This document shows positions 1-9,013 of a stretch of DNA of 64,000 nt, in pieces; the stretch's first letter is position 1; every line of letters begins with the position of its first letter. Both the position numbers and the translations under genes were made by a program. Below the pieces are notes generated by a model, which made no database searches, was not told the DNA's origin, and saw nothing but the letters and a program-made list of their open reading frames with translations. The DNA is from CAVVIG01 sp050249955 (GTDB taxonomy: Bacteria; Acidobacteriota; Vicinamibacteria; Vicinamibacterales; CAVVIG01): the NCBI GenBank assembly GCA_050249955.1, contig JBFWPN010000011.1, positions 157,701-221,700 of the forward strand, written 5' to 3'.

Positions 1-108
1 CGAACTCGCGATGTTCGCCGTGAAACACGGAATAGGAACTTAGAACGAACTGGCGCGGGACAGCATCCTTCGACTTGCCGACAGCTCTCGGTCAGGCCCG
101 GCGTTCAT

Positions 109-228
109 CGCCAGCTCGGCTCGCAGCTCATTCGCTCCGGAACATCGGTTGGCGCGAACCCCGAGGAGGCAAGAGCTGCGCACTCGAGACGTGAGTTCGC
201 GTGCAAGACGTCACTCGTCCTGCGGGCT
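109..228 (+). pseudogene. Relic of a four-helix-bundle (23S rRNA IVS-protein family) gene
   Basis: Reading frame 1 from about base 109 translates to a stretch containing QLIRSGTSVGAN followed by a HSRREF-type helix. This is the conserved core of the S23/IVS four-helix-bundle family (PF05635). The intact gene at 11452-11817 has the matching QLIRSATSVGAN core and SRAEF helix. Here the usual Tyr after SVGAN is Pro, no start codon with a family-like N-terminus is visible upstream, and the similarity stops near base 228, overlapping the 3' end of the receiver gene on the other strand. I read it as a decayed copy. The stretch 1-108 shows nothing else I can support. Confidence 0.6.
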
Positions 229-597
229 TCTCCCCTCGAGCGCCGCCTGCACCGCCGTCCGAAGCTCCGCCCAGCCGCCTGTCTTCGACACGCACGCAAC
301 CGCGCCGGCAGCCCTGGCGCGGTCGGCGATCTCGGAGGCGGAGGCGGTGAAGAGGATGACCGGAATGGTGACACCGCCGGAGTTGAGCCGCTCGAGGGTT
401 TCCAGGCCGTCGATGCCGGGGAGCGAGAGGTCCAGGCAGATCAGGTCCAGGCCGGTGTCGGCCACGGCCTCCAGCAGGGCCTCACCCGACGTGAACACTC
501 GCACGTCGTGTCCCTGGCTGGACAGGATGCGGCCGACGAGGACCGTGACCGTGGGGTCATCGTCCACGACGGCGATCCGGCGCGGAGGGGTGGTCAT
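211..597 (-). CDS. Single-domain response regulator (receiver only)
   Basis: A 128-residue protein consisting only of a CheY-like receiver domain. Acidic residues D12-D14, phosphoacceptor D56 (in CLDLSLPG), a Thr in LFTAS and a Lys in VSKTGG are all in place, so phosphorylation should be possible. No output domain follows. The ATG at 597 was chosen because it begins the receiver fold directly and lies one base beyond the stop of the upstream pyruvate carboxylase gene; a longer upstream reading would run inside that gene. The arrangement implies cotranscription and probably translational coupling. No cognate kinase is adjacent, so the partner is unknown. Confidence 0.85.
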   Translation of the reverse strand: MTTPPRRIAVVDDDPTVTVLVGRILSSQGHDVRVFTSGEALLEAVADTGLDLICLDLSLPGIDGLETLERLNSGGVTIPVILFTASASEIADRARAAGAVACVSKTGGWAELRTAVQAALEGRSPQDE

Positions 598-598
598 C

Positions 599-3500
599 TC
601 AGTCCTGCAGCACGAGCAGGAGATCGCGCGCGTCGACGGCGGCGCCCGCCTCGACGTGGATGGGTCCGACCTTCGCATCGCGCGGGCTGTAGACCGCTGT
701 CTCCATCTTCATGGCTTCGATGGAGAGCAGCCGGTCGCCCTTTTTCACCGTCTGTCCGGTGCGGACCGCCACCGATGACACCTTGCCCGGCATCGGTGAC
801 GCGACGTGCGCCGGGTTGTCCGGGTCGGCCTTCGGGTTGCGCTTCACGGTGGCCGACGCCGAGCGGTCGACGATCGTCACCGCGCGCGGCTGGCCGTTCA
901 GCTCGAAGAACACCGTGCGCGTGCCATCCTCCCGCACCTGCCCCATGGTCAGGAACTTCACGATGAGGGTCTTGCCGCGCTCGATCTCGATCGACGTCTC
1001 CTCGCCGGGCTGCAGCCCGTAGAAGAAGTTCGCTGTCGGAATGGTGGACGTGTCGCCGAACTGCGTCACGTGCTTCTGGAAGTCGAGGTACACCTGCGGG
1101 TACAGCAGGTACGAGAGCACGTCGTTCTCGTCGGGCTCGCGGTTGGTCTTGGCCTTGATCTCGGCGGCGGCCGCCGCGAAGTCGGCCGGCGGCATCGAGG
1201 CGCCCGGGCGCCCCACAATCGGCTCGACGTGGGCCGACTTGAGCACGATCTCCTGGAACGCCTTGGGCCAGCCCCCCTCGGGCTCGCCGAGCAATCCCTG
1301 CATCATCTCGACGACGCTGCGCGGGAAGCTGAGCGGCACCGTGGCGTTCATCACGTCGTCGGCCGTGAGCTTGTTGGTGACCAGGAACAGCGCGAGGTCG
1401 CCGACCACCTTGCTCGAGGGCGTGACCTTCACGATGTCGCCCACGAGTCGGTTGGCCGTGGCGTAGGCCTCGCACACCTCCGGCCACCGCCCCTCGAGCC
1501 CCAGGCTCTTCGACTGCTGCCGCAGGTTCGTGTACTGGCCACCCGGCATTTCGTGCTGGTAGACGTCGGCCCCCGGCGCCTTGAGACCTTCCTCGAACGG
1601 GTAGTACAGCTCACGCACCGCAGCCCAGTAGCGGCTCAGGTCGTCGAGCGCCGCCTGATCCAGGCCCGTGTCGCGTTCCGTGTGCTTCAGCGCGGCGACG
1701 ATGCCGTTGAGGCAGGGCTGGCTGGTCATGCTGCCCATCGAGGCGAGGGCTGCGTCGGCGATGTCGACGCCGGCATCGCACGCGCGGAGTACGCTACCCG
1801 AGTTGATGCCGCTGGTGTCGTGCGTGTGGAAGTGGATGGGGACGCCCACTTCCTCGCGCAGCGCCTTGACCAGCGCGTACGCTGCGTACGGCTTGCAGAG
1901 CCCGGCCATGTCCTTGATGCCGAGCACGTGCGTGCCCATCTCCACCAGTTCCTTCGCCAGCTTCACGTAGTACTTCAGCGAGTACTTGGTGCGCGTCGGG
2001 TCGAGGATGTCACCCGTGTAGCAGATCGCGGCCTCGGCGATGACGCTGGTGTCCTTCCGCACCGACTCGATGGCCAGCTGCATGTTGGCCGTGGAGTTGA
2101 GCGAGTCGAAGATGCGGAAGACGTCGATGCCGACCTCGGCGCTGCGCTTCACGAACGCGCGGACCACGTTGTCCGGGTACGTCGTGTAGCCGACCGCGTT
2201 GCTGGCGCGCAGCAGCATCTGGAAGAGGATGTTCGGCACCCGCCCGCGCAGGTCGGCGAGGCGCTGCCACGGATCTTCCTGGAGGAACCGCATCGACGTG
2301 TCGTAGGTGGCGCCGCCCCACATCTCGAGGCTGAAGAGGCCGGGCGTGAGCCGCGCCACGGCGTCGGCCACGGCGAGCATGTCGTAGGTGCGGACCCGCG
2401 TGGCCAGCAGCGACTGGTGCGCGTCGCGCATCGTCGTGTCGGTGATGAGGAGCCGCTTCTCGTTGCGGATCCACTCGGCGAACTTCTCGGGACCGAGCTC
2501 CTGCAGCTTCTGCCGCGTGCCGGCGGGCGGCGGCGTGGCACGCAGCACCGGCGGAGCCACCGGGAGCGGGAGCGGCCGCCTGGGATCGAAGGCCCCCTTC
2601 ACGTCGGGCCGGCCGTTCACGATGACGTCGCCCAGGTAGGAGAGGGTCTTGGTCGCGCGGTCGCGGTTCTGGCGGAAGCGGAACAACTCGGGCGTGTCGT
2701 CGATGAACGTCGTCGTGGCCTCACCGGTCTTGAAGGTGGGATGCTCGATGAGGTTCAGCAGGAACGAGATGTTGGTCTTGACGCCCCTGATGCGGAATTC
2801 GCGCAGGGCCCGGTCGGCGCGCTGCCCTGCTTCCTCGAGCGACGAGCCCCACGTGGTGACCTTGACCAGCAGCGAGTCGAAGTACGGCGTGATGACCGAG
2901 CCGCCGAAGCCGTTGCCGCCGTCGAGACGGACCGCGAAGCCGCCGGCCGAGCGATAGGTGGTGATGCGGCCGTAGTCGGGCGTGAAGTTGCGCTCGGGGT
3001 CCTCGGTGGTGACACGGCACTGCATGGCCACGCCGCGATGCTCGACCTTCTCCTGCGCGGGGATGTTGAGCGGCGCCTCGTGGAGACGGTGGCCGTCGGC
3101 GACCAGGATCTGGCTGCGCACGAGGTCGACGCCCGTCACCACCTCGGTGACCGTGTGCTCGACCTGGATGCGCGGGTTCACCTCGATGAAGTAGAACTCG
3201 TTGCGGTCGACGTCGAGCAGGAACTCCACCGTGCCCGCACTGCGGTAGCCCACCGAGCGGCACAGCGTGGCGGCCGACTCGCAGATCTGGCGGCGGAGCG
3301 ACTCGGGCAGGTTGATGCTCGGTGCAACCTCGACCACCTTCTGGTGGCGGCGCTGCACGGAGCAGTCGCGCTCCCAGAGGTGCACGAGGTTGCCGTGGGC
3401 GTCGCCGAGGATCTGCACCTCGATGTGCTTCGCGCGCGCGATATAGCGTTCGAGGAACACCTCGGGGCGCCCGAAGGCCGATCCGGCTTCGCGCTGGGCT

Positions 3501-4054
3501 TCGGCGAGCTTGCCCGGCAGTTCCTCGGCGTTCTGCACGACCCGCATGCCGCGCCCGCCACCGCCGAAGCTGGCCTTGATCATCAGCGGGAACCCGATGC
3601 GCAGCGCCTCGCGCTGTACCTCGTCGGGATCCGCGATCGCCTCCTCGGTGCCGGGAATGGTCGGCACGCCGGCGGCCACCGCCAGCTTCTTCGCGGCGGT
3701 CTTGTCGCCAAACGCCTCGAGGTGGGCCGGCGTCGGCCCGATGAACGTGATGCCGGCAGCCTCACAGGCCCGCGCGAACGCCGCGTTCTCGGCCAGGAAC
3801 CCGTAGCCCGGGTGGATGCAGTCCACCCCGTGCTCGAGTGCCACCTCGATGATCGCCTCGATGTTCAGGTAAGAGCGGACCGGCTCGCCGCCGGTGGGCG
3901 GGCCAATCAGGAAGGCCTCGTCCGCCTTGAAGCGATGGAGGGAGAGTCGATCCTCGTGGCTGTAGATGGCCACGGTGCGCAGGCCGAGTTCGGTGGCGGC
4001 ACGGAAGCACCGGATGGCAATCTCCGAGCGGTTGGCTACGAGCAGTTTCCGCAT
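599..4054 (-). CDS. pyc: Pyruvate carboxylase
   Basis: Biotin-dependent, ATP-driven carboxylation of pyruvate to oxaloacetate, the main anaplerotic reaction, in the cytoplasm. The 1151-residue single chain has the usual order and length: N-terminal biotin carboxylase/ATP-grasp domain (about 1-450, starting KLLVANRSEIAIRC), carboxyltransferase TIM barrel (about 525-800, with TTMRDAHQS), the PYC C-terminal conserved region, and a biotinyl domain with EAMKMET, biotinylated Lys about 1116. The ATG at 4054 is preferred over an in-frame TTG three codons upstream. It is followed after one base by a receiver protein. It is divergent from thiO across a ~130-bp gap. Confidence 0.96.
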   Translation of the reverse strand: MRKLLVANRSEIAIRCFRAATELGLRTVAIYSHEDRLSLHRFKADEAFLIGPPTGGEPVRSYLNIEAIIEVALEHGVDCIHPGYGFLAENAAFARACEAAGITFIGPTPAHLEAFGDKTAAKKLAVAAGVPTIPGTEEAIADPDEVQREALRIGFPLMIKASFGGGGRGMRVVQNAEELPGKLAEAQREAGSAFGRPEVFLERYIARAKHIEVQILGDAHGNLVHLWERDCSVQRRHQKVVEVAPSINLPESLRRQICESAATLCRSVGYRSAGTVEFLLDVDRNEFYFIEVNPRIQVEHTVTEVVTGVDLVRSQILVADGHRLHEAPLNIPAQEKVEHRGVAMQCRVTTEDPERNFTPDYGRITTYRSAGGFAVRLDGGNGFGGSVITPYFDSLLVKVTTWGSSLEEAGQRADRALREFRIRGVKTNISFLLNLIEHPTFKTGEATTTFIDDTPELFRFRQNRDRATKTLSYLGDVIVNGRPDVKGAFDPRRPLPLPVAPPVLRATPPPAGTRQKLQELGPEKFAEWIRNEKRLLITDTTMRDAHQSLLATRVRTYDMLAVADAVARLTPGLFSLEMWGGATYDTSMRFLQEDPWQRLADLRGRVPNILFQMLLRASNAVGYTTYPDNVVRAFVKRSAEVGIDVFRIFDSLNSTANMQLAIESVRKDTSVIAEAAICYTGDILDPTRTKYSLKYYVKLAKELVEMGTHVLGIKDMAGLCKPYAAYALVKALREEVGVPIHFHTHDTSGINSGSVLRACDAGVDIADAALASMGSMTSQPCLNGIVAALKHTERDTGLDQAALDDLSRYWAAVRELYYPFEEGLKAPGADVYQHEMPGGQYTNLRQQSKSLGLEGRWPEVCEAYATANRLVGDIVKVTPSSKVVGDLALFLVTNKLTADDVMNATVPLSFPRSVVEMMQGLLGEPEGGWPKAFQEIVLKSAHVEPIVGRPGASMPPADFAAAAAEIKAKTNREPDENDVLSYLLYPQVYLDFQKHVTQFGDTSTIPTANFFYGLQPGEETSIEIERGKTLIVKFLTMGQVREDGTRTVFFELNGQPRAVTIVDRSASATVKRNPKADPDNPAHVASPMPGKVSSVAVRTGQTVKKGDRLLSIEAMKMETAVYSPRDAKVGPIHVEAGAAVDARDLLLVLQD

Positions 4055-4182
4055 ATCTGGCAACGGACCCTTAGGTCGCTTTCGTCCCGGAAAGTCGCGT
4101 GGACGAAACGCGGACGTGTCAGCAATGAAGTGGCGCCCGCGGACTCTCGGGCGAGGCAGGCTTTCGCTGATCTTAACGTAAG

Positions 4183-5307
4183 ATGCGAAACGTGGGGCCG
4201 ACCGACATCGTTGTCATTGGCGCCGGCGTCGTCGGCGCGGCCATCGCACGGGAACTCGCCAGTCGCGGCGCCTCGGTCTCCATCCTCGATGCCCGGGCGC
4301 CTGGTGCGGGCGCCACACAGGCGTCTGGCGGCATGCTGGCCCCGTATACCGAGGCGGCCGAGGGTGGACCGCTCCTCCAACTTGGCGCCCGCAGCCTGGC
4401 CCTGTTCGACGACTTCGTGGCGCGCCTCGAGCAGGACAGCGGCATTCCGGTCGGCTACGAACGCACCGGTACGCTGCACGTGGCGCGCGAGGAGGAGTCG
4501 GTCGCGCGGTTCGCCGAAACCGTGCACGAGCTGGCGCGTCGTGGACTGGATGGCCAGCTGCTCTCCGGGACCGAGGCGCGCGCCGTCGAGCCCAACCTGG
4601 CCCCTGATGTCTTCGGCGGCCTGCTGATCCCGACGCAAGGCATTGTCGCCGCCCCGTCCATGACGCGGGCCCTCATCATGGCCGCCCAGCGCGCGGGCGC
4701 GTCGCTGCTCGAGCCGGCGCGCGTGACGGAGGTGGCGGCCGAGGGTGGCGGTGTCCGGATCGTGACCGAACACGGGCAGGTCACCGCGGGCGCCGCCGTG
4801 CTGGCAGCGGGTGCATGGGCCGGACAGGTGATGGTCGCCGGTGCGACTGCGCCGGTCCCGGTCAAACCGGTGCGCGGCCAGCTGCTCCACCTCGGGTGGG
4901 TGGGCGCGCAGCTCGCGCGCATCACCTGGGACGAGCGCTGCTACCTGGTGCCCTGGCGGGACGGGACCCTGCTCGTCGGTGCCACGGTCGAGGATGCCGG
5001 CTTCGAGGAACGGAACACGGTGGGCGGCGTGCGCGGACTGTTCGAGGCGGTGTGCGACCTCGTGCCTGCCGCATGGAACGCGACGCTGCTCTCGGCGCGC
5101 GTGGGCCTCCGTCCCGCGAGTCCGGATCCGCTGCCGATCGTCGGCTGGTCGCAGGCCGTGCCCCGGCTGATGTACGCCACCGGACACTACCGGAACGGTG
5201 TGCTCCTCGCACCGCTGACTGCCCGGATCGTCGCGGATGCCATGCTCGGCGGTCCCGCAGACGAGGCCCTGACGCTCACGACTCCCCAGCGGTTTGGACC
5301 GATCTGA
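4183..5307 (+). CDS. thiO: Glycine oxidase ThiO (FAD-dependent amino acid oxidase)
   Basis: A 374-residue DAO-family flavoprotein. It has the N-terminal FAD dinucleotide motif VIGAGVVGAAIARELASRG and a C-terminal GLRPASPDPLPIVGW segment followed by ATGHYRNGVLLAP, which are hallmarks of ThiO. ThiO oxidises glycine to iminoglycine (dehydroglycine) for assembly of the thiazole ring of thiamine. No other thiamine genes are in the window, so assignment to thiamine synthesis rests on family similarity. A catabolic D-amino-acid oxidase is the main alternative. Confidence 0.88.
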   Translation: MRNVGPTDIVVIGAGVVGAAIARELASRGASVSILDARAPGAGATQASGGMLAPYTEAAEGGPLLQLGARSLALFDDFVARLEQDSGIPVGYERTGTLHVAREEESVARFAETVHELARRGLDGQLLSGTEARAVEPNLAPDVFGGLLIPTQGIVAAPSMTRALIMAAQRAGASLLEPARVTEVAAEGGGVRIVTEHGQVTAGAAVLAAGAWAGQVMVAGATAPVPVKPVRGQLLHLGWVGAQLARITWDERCYLVPWRDGTLLVGATVEDAGFEERNTVGGVRGLFEAVCDLVPAAWNATLLSARVGLRPASPDPLPIVGWSQAVPRLMYATGHYRNGVLLAPLTARIVADAMLGGPADEALTLTTPQRFGPI

Positions 5308-5333
5308 CGCGGGAACCGCGATCCCTGGATCTT

Positions 5334-5696
5334 ATGAACCTGACCATCGGCAGCACTACGTACGATCTCGTCGCGACGGAACGAAATGGACAGTTCGTTG
5401 CGCATGCCCTGACGACGGGGGAACGACAGGAGCGCTTCGGCATCGAGACCGCCGGCACCTCGGCCGCCGAGGCGCTCGACAGGCTCTCGCGGTGGCTCGA
5501 GTGGCAGCACGCACACACACGGGCGCTCGAGGCGCTGCAGCAGGCTGAACGGGCGTATCACCGTGCGATGGGCGATGCCGCCTTCGCGATTGCACGCGAT
5601 CTCAGCGCACCGGACCCGAGCAAGGCGTCACTGGAACAGGTTGAGGTGGCCCGTCGACATCTGGACGATGTGCGGGGGCGTCGACCGAACGTGTAG
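5334..5696 (+). CDS. Small protein of unknown function
   Basis: A 120-residue soluble protein starting at an ATG 26 bases after the thiO stop, on the same strand. No family was recognised. The N-terminal ~45 residues look like short beta strands (TIGSTTYDLVATERNGQFVA), and the rest is predicted mostly alpha-helical and charged, with a possible coiled segment around residues 45-85. There is no signal peptide or membrane segment. Cotranscription with thiO is likely from spacing. The next gene (BMC shell protein) is convergent, 11 bp away. Confidence 0.65.
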   Translation: MNLTIGSTTYDLVATERNGQFVAHALTTGERQERFGIETAGTSAAEALDRLSRWLEWQHAHTRALEALQQAERAYHRAMGDAAFAIARDLSAPDPSKASLEQVEVARRHLDDVRGRRPNV

Positions 5697-5707
5697 GGTC
5701 TGACGCG

Positions 5708-6004
5708 TCAGGAAATCGGGAAGACCTTCTCGAGGTCGTCCGCAGGACGCGGAATGACGTGCACGCCCACCAGTTCGCCCACGCGGCGTGCGGCGGCGGC
5801 GCCGGCGTCGGTGGCGGCCTTCACGGACCCCACGTCGCCGCGCACGATGGCGGTGACCAGGCCGGCGTCCACCTTCTGCCAGCTGACGAACTCGACGTTC
5901 GCGGTCTTGAGCATGGCGTCGGTTGCCTCGATCATCCCGACGAACCCGCGGGTTTCGACCATTCCCAGGGCATCGCCCACGACGCGCTTGTCCTTCTCAG
6001 CCAT
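5708..6004 (-). CDS. Bacterial microcompartment shell protein, BMC-H type (orphan)
   Basis: A 98-residue single-BMC-domain (PF00936) protein of the PduA/EutM/CcmK class. It carries the typical ALGMVETRGFVG opening, the IVRGDVGSVKAATDAGA helix and the VHVIPRP end. Such proteins form hexameric tiles of microcompartment shells with a central pore. The pore-loop region reads KVDAGLVT, with Asp where most homologues have Gly or Ile-Gly, so an acidic pore is possible. The ATG at 6004 was chosen; an in-frame GTG lies four codons upstream. No other shell, signature-enzyme or encapsulation gene is nearby. The gene follows the DUF1501 gene on the same strand with a 42-bp gap. Confidence 0.93.
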   Translation of the reverse strand: MAEKDKRVVGDALGMVETRGFVGMIEATDAMLKTANVEFVSWQKVDAGLVTAIVRGDVGSVKAATDAGAAAARRVGELVGVHVIPRPADDLEKVFPIS

Positions 6005-6046
6005 CAGGACGACCACTTTAACACCGACCGCCCGCTGCCCGACAAG

Positions 6047-7291
6047 TCAGGCGAACAACCCCGGGAACCGGCGGGCATCCAGCCCGTAGCCCGGGAAGAT
6101 GGGGCCGGCGTCACGGACGCCCAGGTGGCGCACCACGATTTCGCCGAACACGTCGCGGAAGTCGGTGGTGATGGCCAGGTCGCGCCCTTCGTGCCGCCGA
6201 TCGACCGCCAGCCCCGGCCATCGGCCGTAGACCCGTCCGCCGCGCACGCCGCCGCCGATGACCATCATCGCGTTGCCGTGACCATGGTCCGTGCCCCGGC
6301 TGCCGTTCTCACCAACCGCCCGGCCGAACTCCGACATGGTGAGCACCACCGTGTCGGCCATCTGTTCGCCCAGGTCGGTGACGAGTGCGGCAATCGAGCG
6401 TGTCAGATCGTCGAGCCGTACCGCGAGCTGGCCCTGTGCCGCCCCCTGGTTGACATGGGTGTCCCAGCCGCCCAGTTCGGCGAACGCCACCTCGAGCCCG
6501 ACGTCGGCCTTGCAGAGCTGCGCGATCTGCCTGAGTGCCTGGCCGAAGGCCGTGCCCGGGTACTCCGCCCCATGTTCCGGTCGGTACTGCGCCGGGTCGG
6601 CCCGACGGAGCTGCTTCATCGCGTCGAACGCCTCGCGACCCGTTCCGTGCAGCAGCGCGTCGGCCGCGGCCGCGTACTGGGCCTCCAGCAGCTCCTCCAT
6701 GCGCGGCGCCCGCAGGGCGAAGCGGCCCAGCTCGTTCATGGCCAGGGCCGAGGCCGAGCCCTGCAGCGTACGCGGCATCTGCGCGGTGAGCGACACGGCA
6801 CGGAACGGGCCGGCGTCGTCGCGCTCCCGCACCTGGAGGTAGCGGTTCAGCCAGCCGTCGCGTGTGCTCTTCACCCCCGGTGTCCCCGTCTCCATGTAGT
6901 CCTGCGCGTCGAAGTGCGAGCGCGTCGCGTCGGGCGATCCGCAGGCATGGACGATCGCCAGGTCACCCCGCCGCCAGATCGGCGCGAGCGCGGCCAGGCG
7001 CGGGTGGAAACCGAAGAACCCGTCGAGGTCGATCGCCGGATCGCCGGCGCGGCCGGGTGCGGCCAGTGCAATGGTGGGCCGCGCGCGGTAGTAGTCCGCG
7101 TCGCCGTGCGGGACCACCATGCTCAGCCCGTCCACGGCCCCTCGCTGGAAGATCGCAATCAGGCGCCGGCTGCGCCGCGTGCCGGTCGTGGCCTGGACGG
7201 TGCGGGACAGGAACGAGGGGACGAAGCCCAGCCCGACGAGGGCCATTGCGCCATCCCGCATGAACACTCGCCGTGACGTCAGGTGAGCCAT
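6047..7291 (-). CDS. DUF1501 family protein (Tat-exported)
   Basis: A 414-residue DUF1501 protein of the alkaline-phosphatase-like fold, abundant in Acidobacteriota and Planctomycetota. The N-terminus SRRVFMRDGAMALVGLGF is a twin-arginine-type signal. Internal blocks such as FQRGAVDGLSMVVPH, ELGGWDTHVNQG and GTDHGHGNAM carry the conserved metal-ligand-like His/Asp residues. The ATG at 7291 was preferred because an upstream in-frame start would run into the stop of the DUF1800 gene, 13 bp before. The two families almost always occur as neighbours. Substrate unknown. Confidence 0.9.
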   Translation of the reverse strand: MAHLTSRRVFMRDGAMALVGLGFVPSFLSRTVQATTGTRRSRRLIAIFQRGAVDGLSMVVPHGDADYYRARPTIALAAPGRAGDPAIDLDGFFGFHPRLAALAPIWRRGDLAIVHACGSPDATRSHFDAQDYMETGTPGVKSTRDGWLNRYLQVRERDDAGPFRAVSLTAQMPRTLQGSASALAMNELGRFALRAPRMEELLEAQYAAAADALLHGTGREAFDAMKQLRRADPAQYRPEHGAEYPGTAFGQALRQIAQLCKADVGLEVAFAELGGWDTHVNQGAAQGQLAVRLDDLTRSIAALVTDLGEQMADTVVLTMSEFGRAVGENGSRGTDHGHGNAMMVIGGGVRGGRVYGRWPGLAVDRRHEGRDLAITTDFRDVFGEIVVRHLGVRDAGPIFPGYGLDARRFPGLFA

Positions 7292-7304
7292 GGAGTTCCG
7301 CCCG

Positions 7305-8906
7305 TCAACGCTTCTGGAATTCGGGGGAGCCGAGCGCCAGCGCAATGGCCTGCGCCGCTGATTCCGCCCTGGCGACCGTGGCGCGCGTGGCAGCCGAGGG
7401 CGCCTCGCCCAGGAGCGCGATCGGGTCGGGTACGGCCGGCACCTGGACGCCGCGCACCGCGCCGGTCGCGAACCCGAGCGCCACGTTCATCCGGTTCACC
7501 AGCGCACCGGTGTTGATCCACGCATGGCCGGCGTCGGCATAGCCGGTAGGCGGCTGGCAGCGATAGAGCGGCATGCCGAGCTGGTCCATCACGCGGACCA
7601 GGGCACGCGCATCGCGCACGTCGGCCTCCAGCGCGCGCAGCGACGACACGACGAATTCGAACGGCGTCTTCACCTTCGCACGGCGCGCGTCCGGAGCGAG
7701 GAACTCGGGCGCATGGAGCAGCTCCGAGGTCACCGCCCACAGGTCGCCTCGCGTCCGCATGAACACCGCCGCCATCCGATCGACCAGGGTCGTCGGCGGC
7801 GCATCGCCAACGAACCGGACCGCCAGCTTCCTGGCGATGAACCGCGCCGTGGACGGGTGCGTTGCCAGGATGTCCAGCACCCGCTCGCCATCGTCCTGGC
7901 CGGTGCCTGCCGGAAGCCGCTGACCGAGTACCACCTTCTCCCCGCTGTCGTGCAACGCGGCGGCGAAGCGGAAGCCGCCGCCCGCACGTGGGCGATCGAT
8001 GGTCCACCCCGTGAACGCCCGGGCCACCTCCGTGACGTCCTCCTGGGTGTAGCCGCCGTCCACGCCGAGCGTGTGCAGTTCCAGCAGTTCCCGGGCGTAG
8101 TTCTCGTTCAGCCCCGCTGGACGCCGCGGGCCGCCGCCCGCGCCGTCCGGCGTCCGGGGCGGCACAGCCGTGCCCTGACGCGCCCGTCCGGCCAGCCCCC
8201 GCCGTGGCCTGTTCGCCGCAGGCATCGTCGCGCCAGCCGCGGTGCTCATCCAGTTGTCCAGATAGAACAGCATGGCCGGGCTCTTCGCCGTCGCCCCGAG
8301 GAGATCGCGAAACCTGCCGAGCACGTGGGGTCGGATCGCGTCGCGTTCGTACTCGGTCAGCATGAAGCGCGTCGGGCCCTTCCGTGCGTCGACGTTGAAG
8401 TGGTTGAACCAGAAGTCGGTCAGCACTTCCTCGAGCTGCCGATCGGCGTAGACCGCGCGGAGCATCTTCTGTTCCGCCAGTTCGAGCAGCGGCACATTGG
8501 GTTGCGGCTGGCCGGGGTCGGCCTGTGGCGGTCGGCGCGCCTGGGGTTCGGACGGCGTCGTCCTGTCGCTGGCGCTGCGTTGCTGCTGCAGTCGTGCGCG
8601 CAGGGCCGGAATCTCGTACCGCTCCGCGATCTCGCGTGAACCGAGGTGCAGGGTCGCGAACGACTCGAGCATGCCGCGCACCCGTTCATCAGGGATCGTG
8701 GAGGGGCGCAACTGCTGGTCGACGTAGGCCTCGACCCCCATCTGGCGCACGCGCGCCACGTCGCCTGGCGACGGGCCGAAGGCCACGCGGTTCAGCACGT
8801 GCCGAACGGTGTCGTCGTCCGAAAGGAACGTCGCGGCTCCAGTGCGCGCCGAGACCAGGGCCGCCGCTGCCACGACCGCCGCCCCTGCCAGAATCGCTCG
8901 TCTCAT
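7305..8906 (-). CDS. DUF1800 family protein
   Basis: A 533-residue secreted protein of the DUF1800 family. It has an N-terminal signal peptide (about residues 1-24, Ala-rich, ending ARTGA), then HVLNRVAFGPSPGD, FWFNHFNVD, NENYARELLELHTLGV and YTQEDVTEVARAFTGWT, all diagnostic blocks. A Pro/Arg/Gln-rich low-complexity insert lies around 110-140. It heads a two-gene operon with the DUF1501 gene. The biochemical role of the pair is not established. Confidence 0.92.
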   Translation of the reverse strand: MRRAILAGAAVVAAAALVSARTGAATFLSDDDTVRHVLNRVAFGPSPGDVARVRQMGVEAYVDQQLRPSTIPDERVRGMLESFATLHLGSREIAERYEIPALRARLQQQRSASDRTTPSEPQARRPPQADPGQPQPNVPLLELAEQKMLRAVYADRQLEEVLTDFWFNHFNVDARKGPTRFMLTEYERDAIRPHVLGRFRDLLGATAKSPAMLFYLDNWMSTAAGATMPAANRPRRGLAGRARQGTAVPPRTPDGAGGGPRRPAGLNENYARELLELHTLGVDGGYTQEDVTEVARAFTGWTIDRPRAGGGFRFAAALHDSGEKVVLGQRLPAGTGQDDGERVLDILATHPSTARFIARKLAVRFVGDAPPTTLVDRMAAVFMRTRGDLWAVTSELLHAPEFLAPDARRAKVKTPFEFVVSSLRALEADVRDARALVRVMDQLGMPLYRCQPPTGYADAGHAWINTGALVNRMNVALGFATGAVRGVQVPAVPDPIALLGEAPSAATRATVARAESAAQAIALALGSPEFQKR

Positions 8907-9013
8907 GGTCCCGTCCCGCCCCTGTTAGACCGGCCCGGTCAGGCGGAGTCACATCCGGCCCGATGCACTGGACCGTGTGCTGCAGGTGGACAGTTCGCCG
9001 GTAGAATCGGCGG

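Noticed and set aside
806..4627. 1273-residue plus-strand open frame opposite pyruvate carboxylase
   Set aside because: Antisense shadow of pyc; composition is His/Val/Arg/Asp repeats typical of high-GC reverse frames, no family resemblance.
4036..5187. 383-residue minus-strand open frame opposite thiO
   Set aside because: Antisense shadow of a confidently identified gene; low-complexity Arg/His-rich translation.
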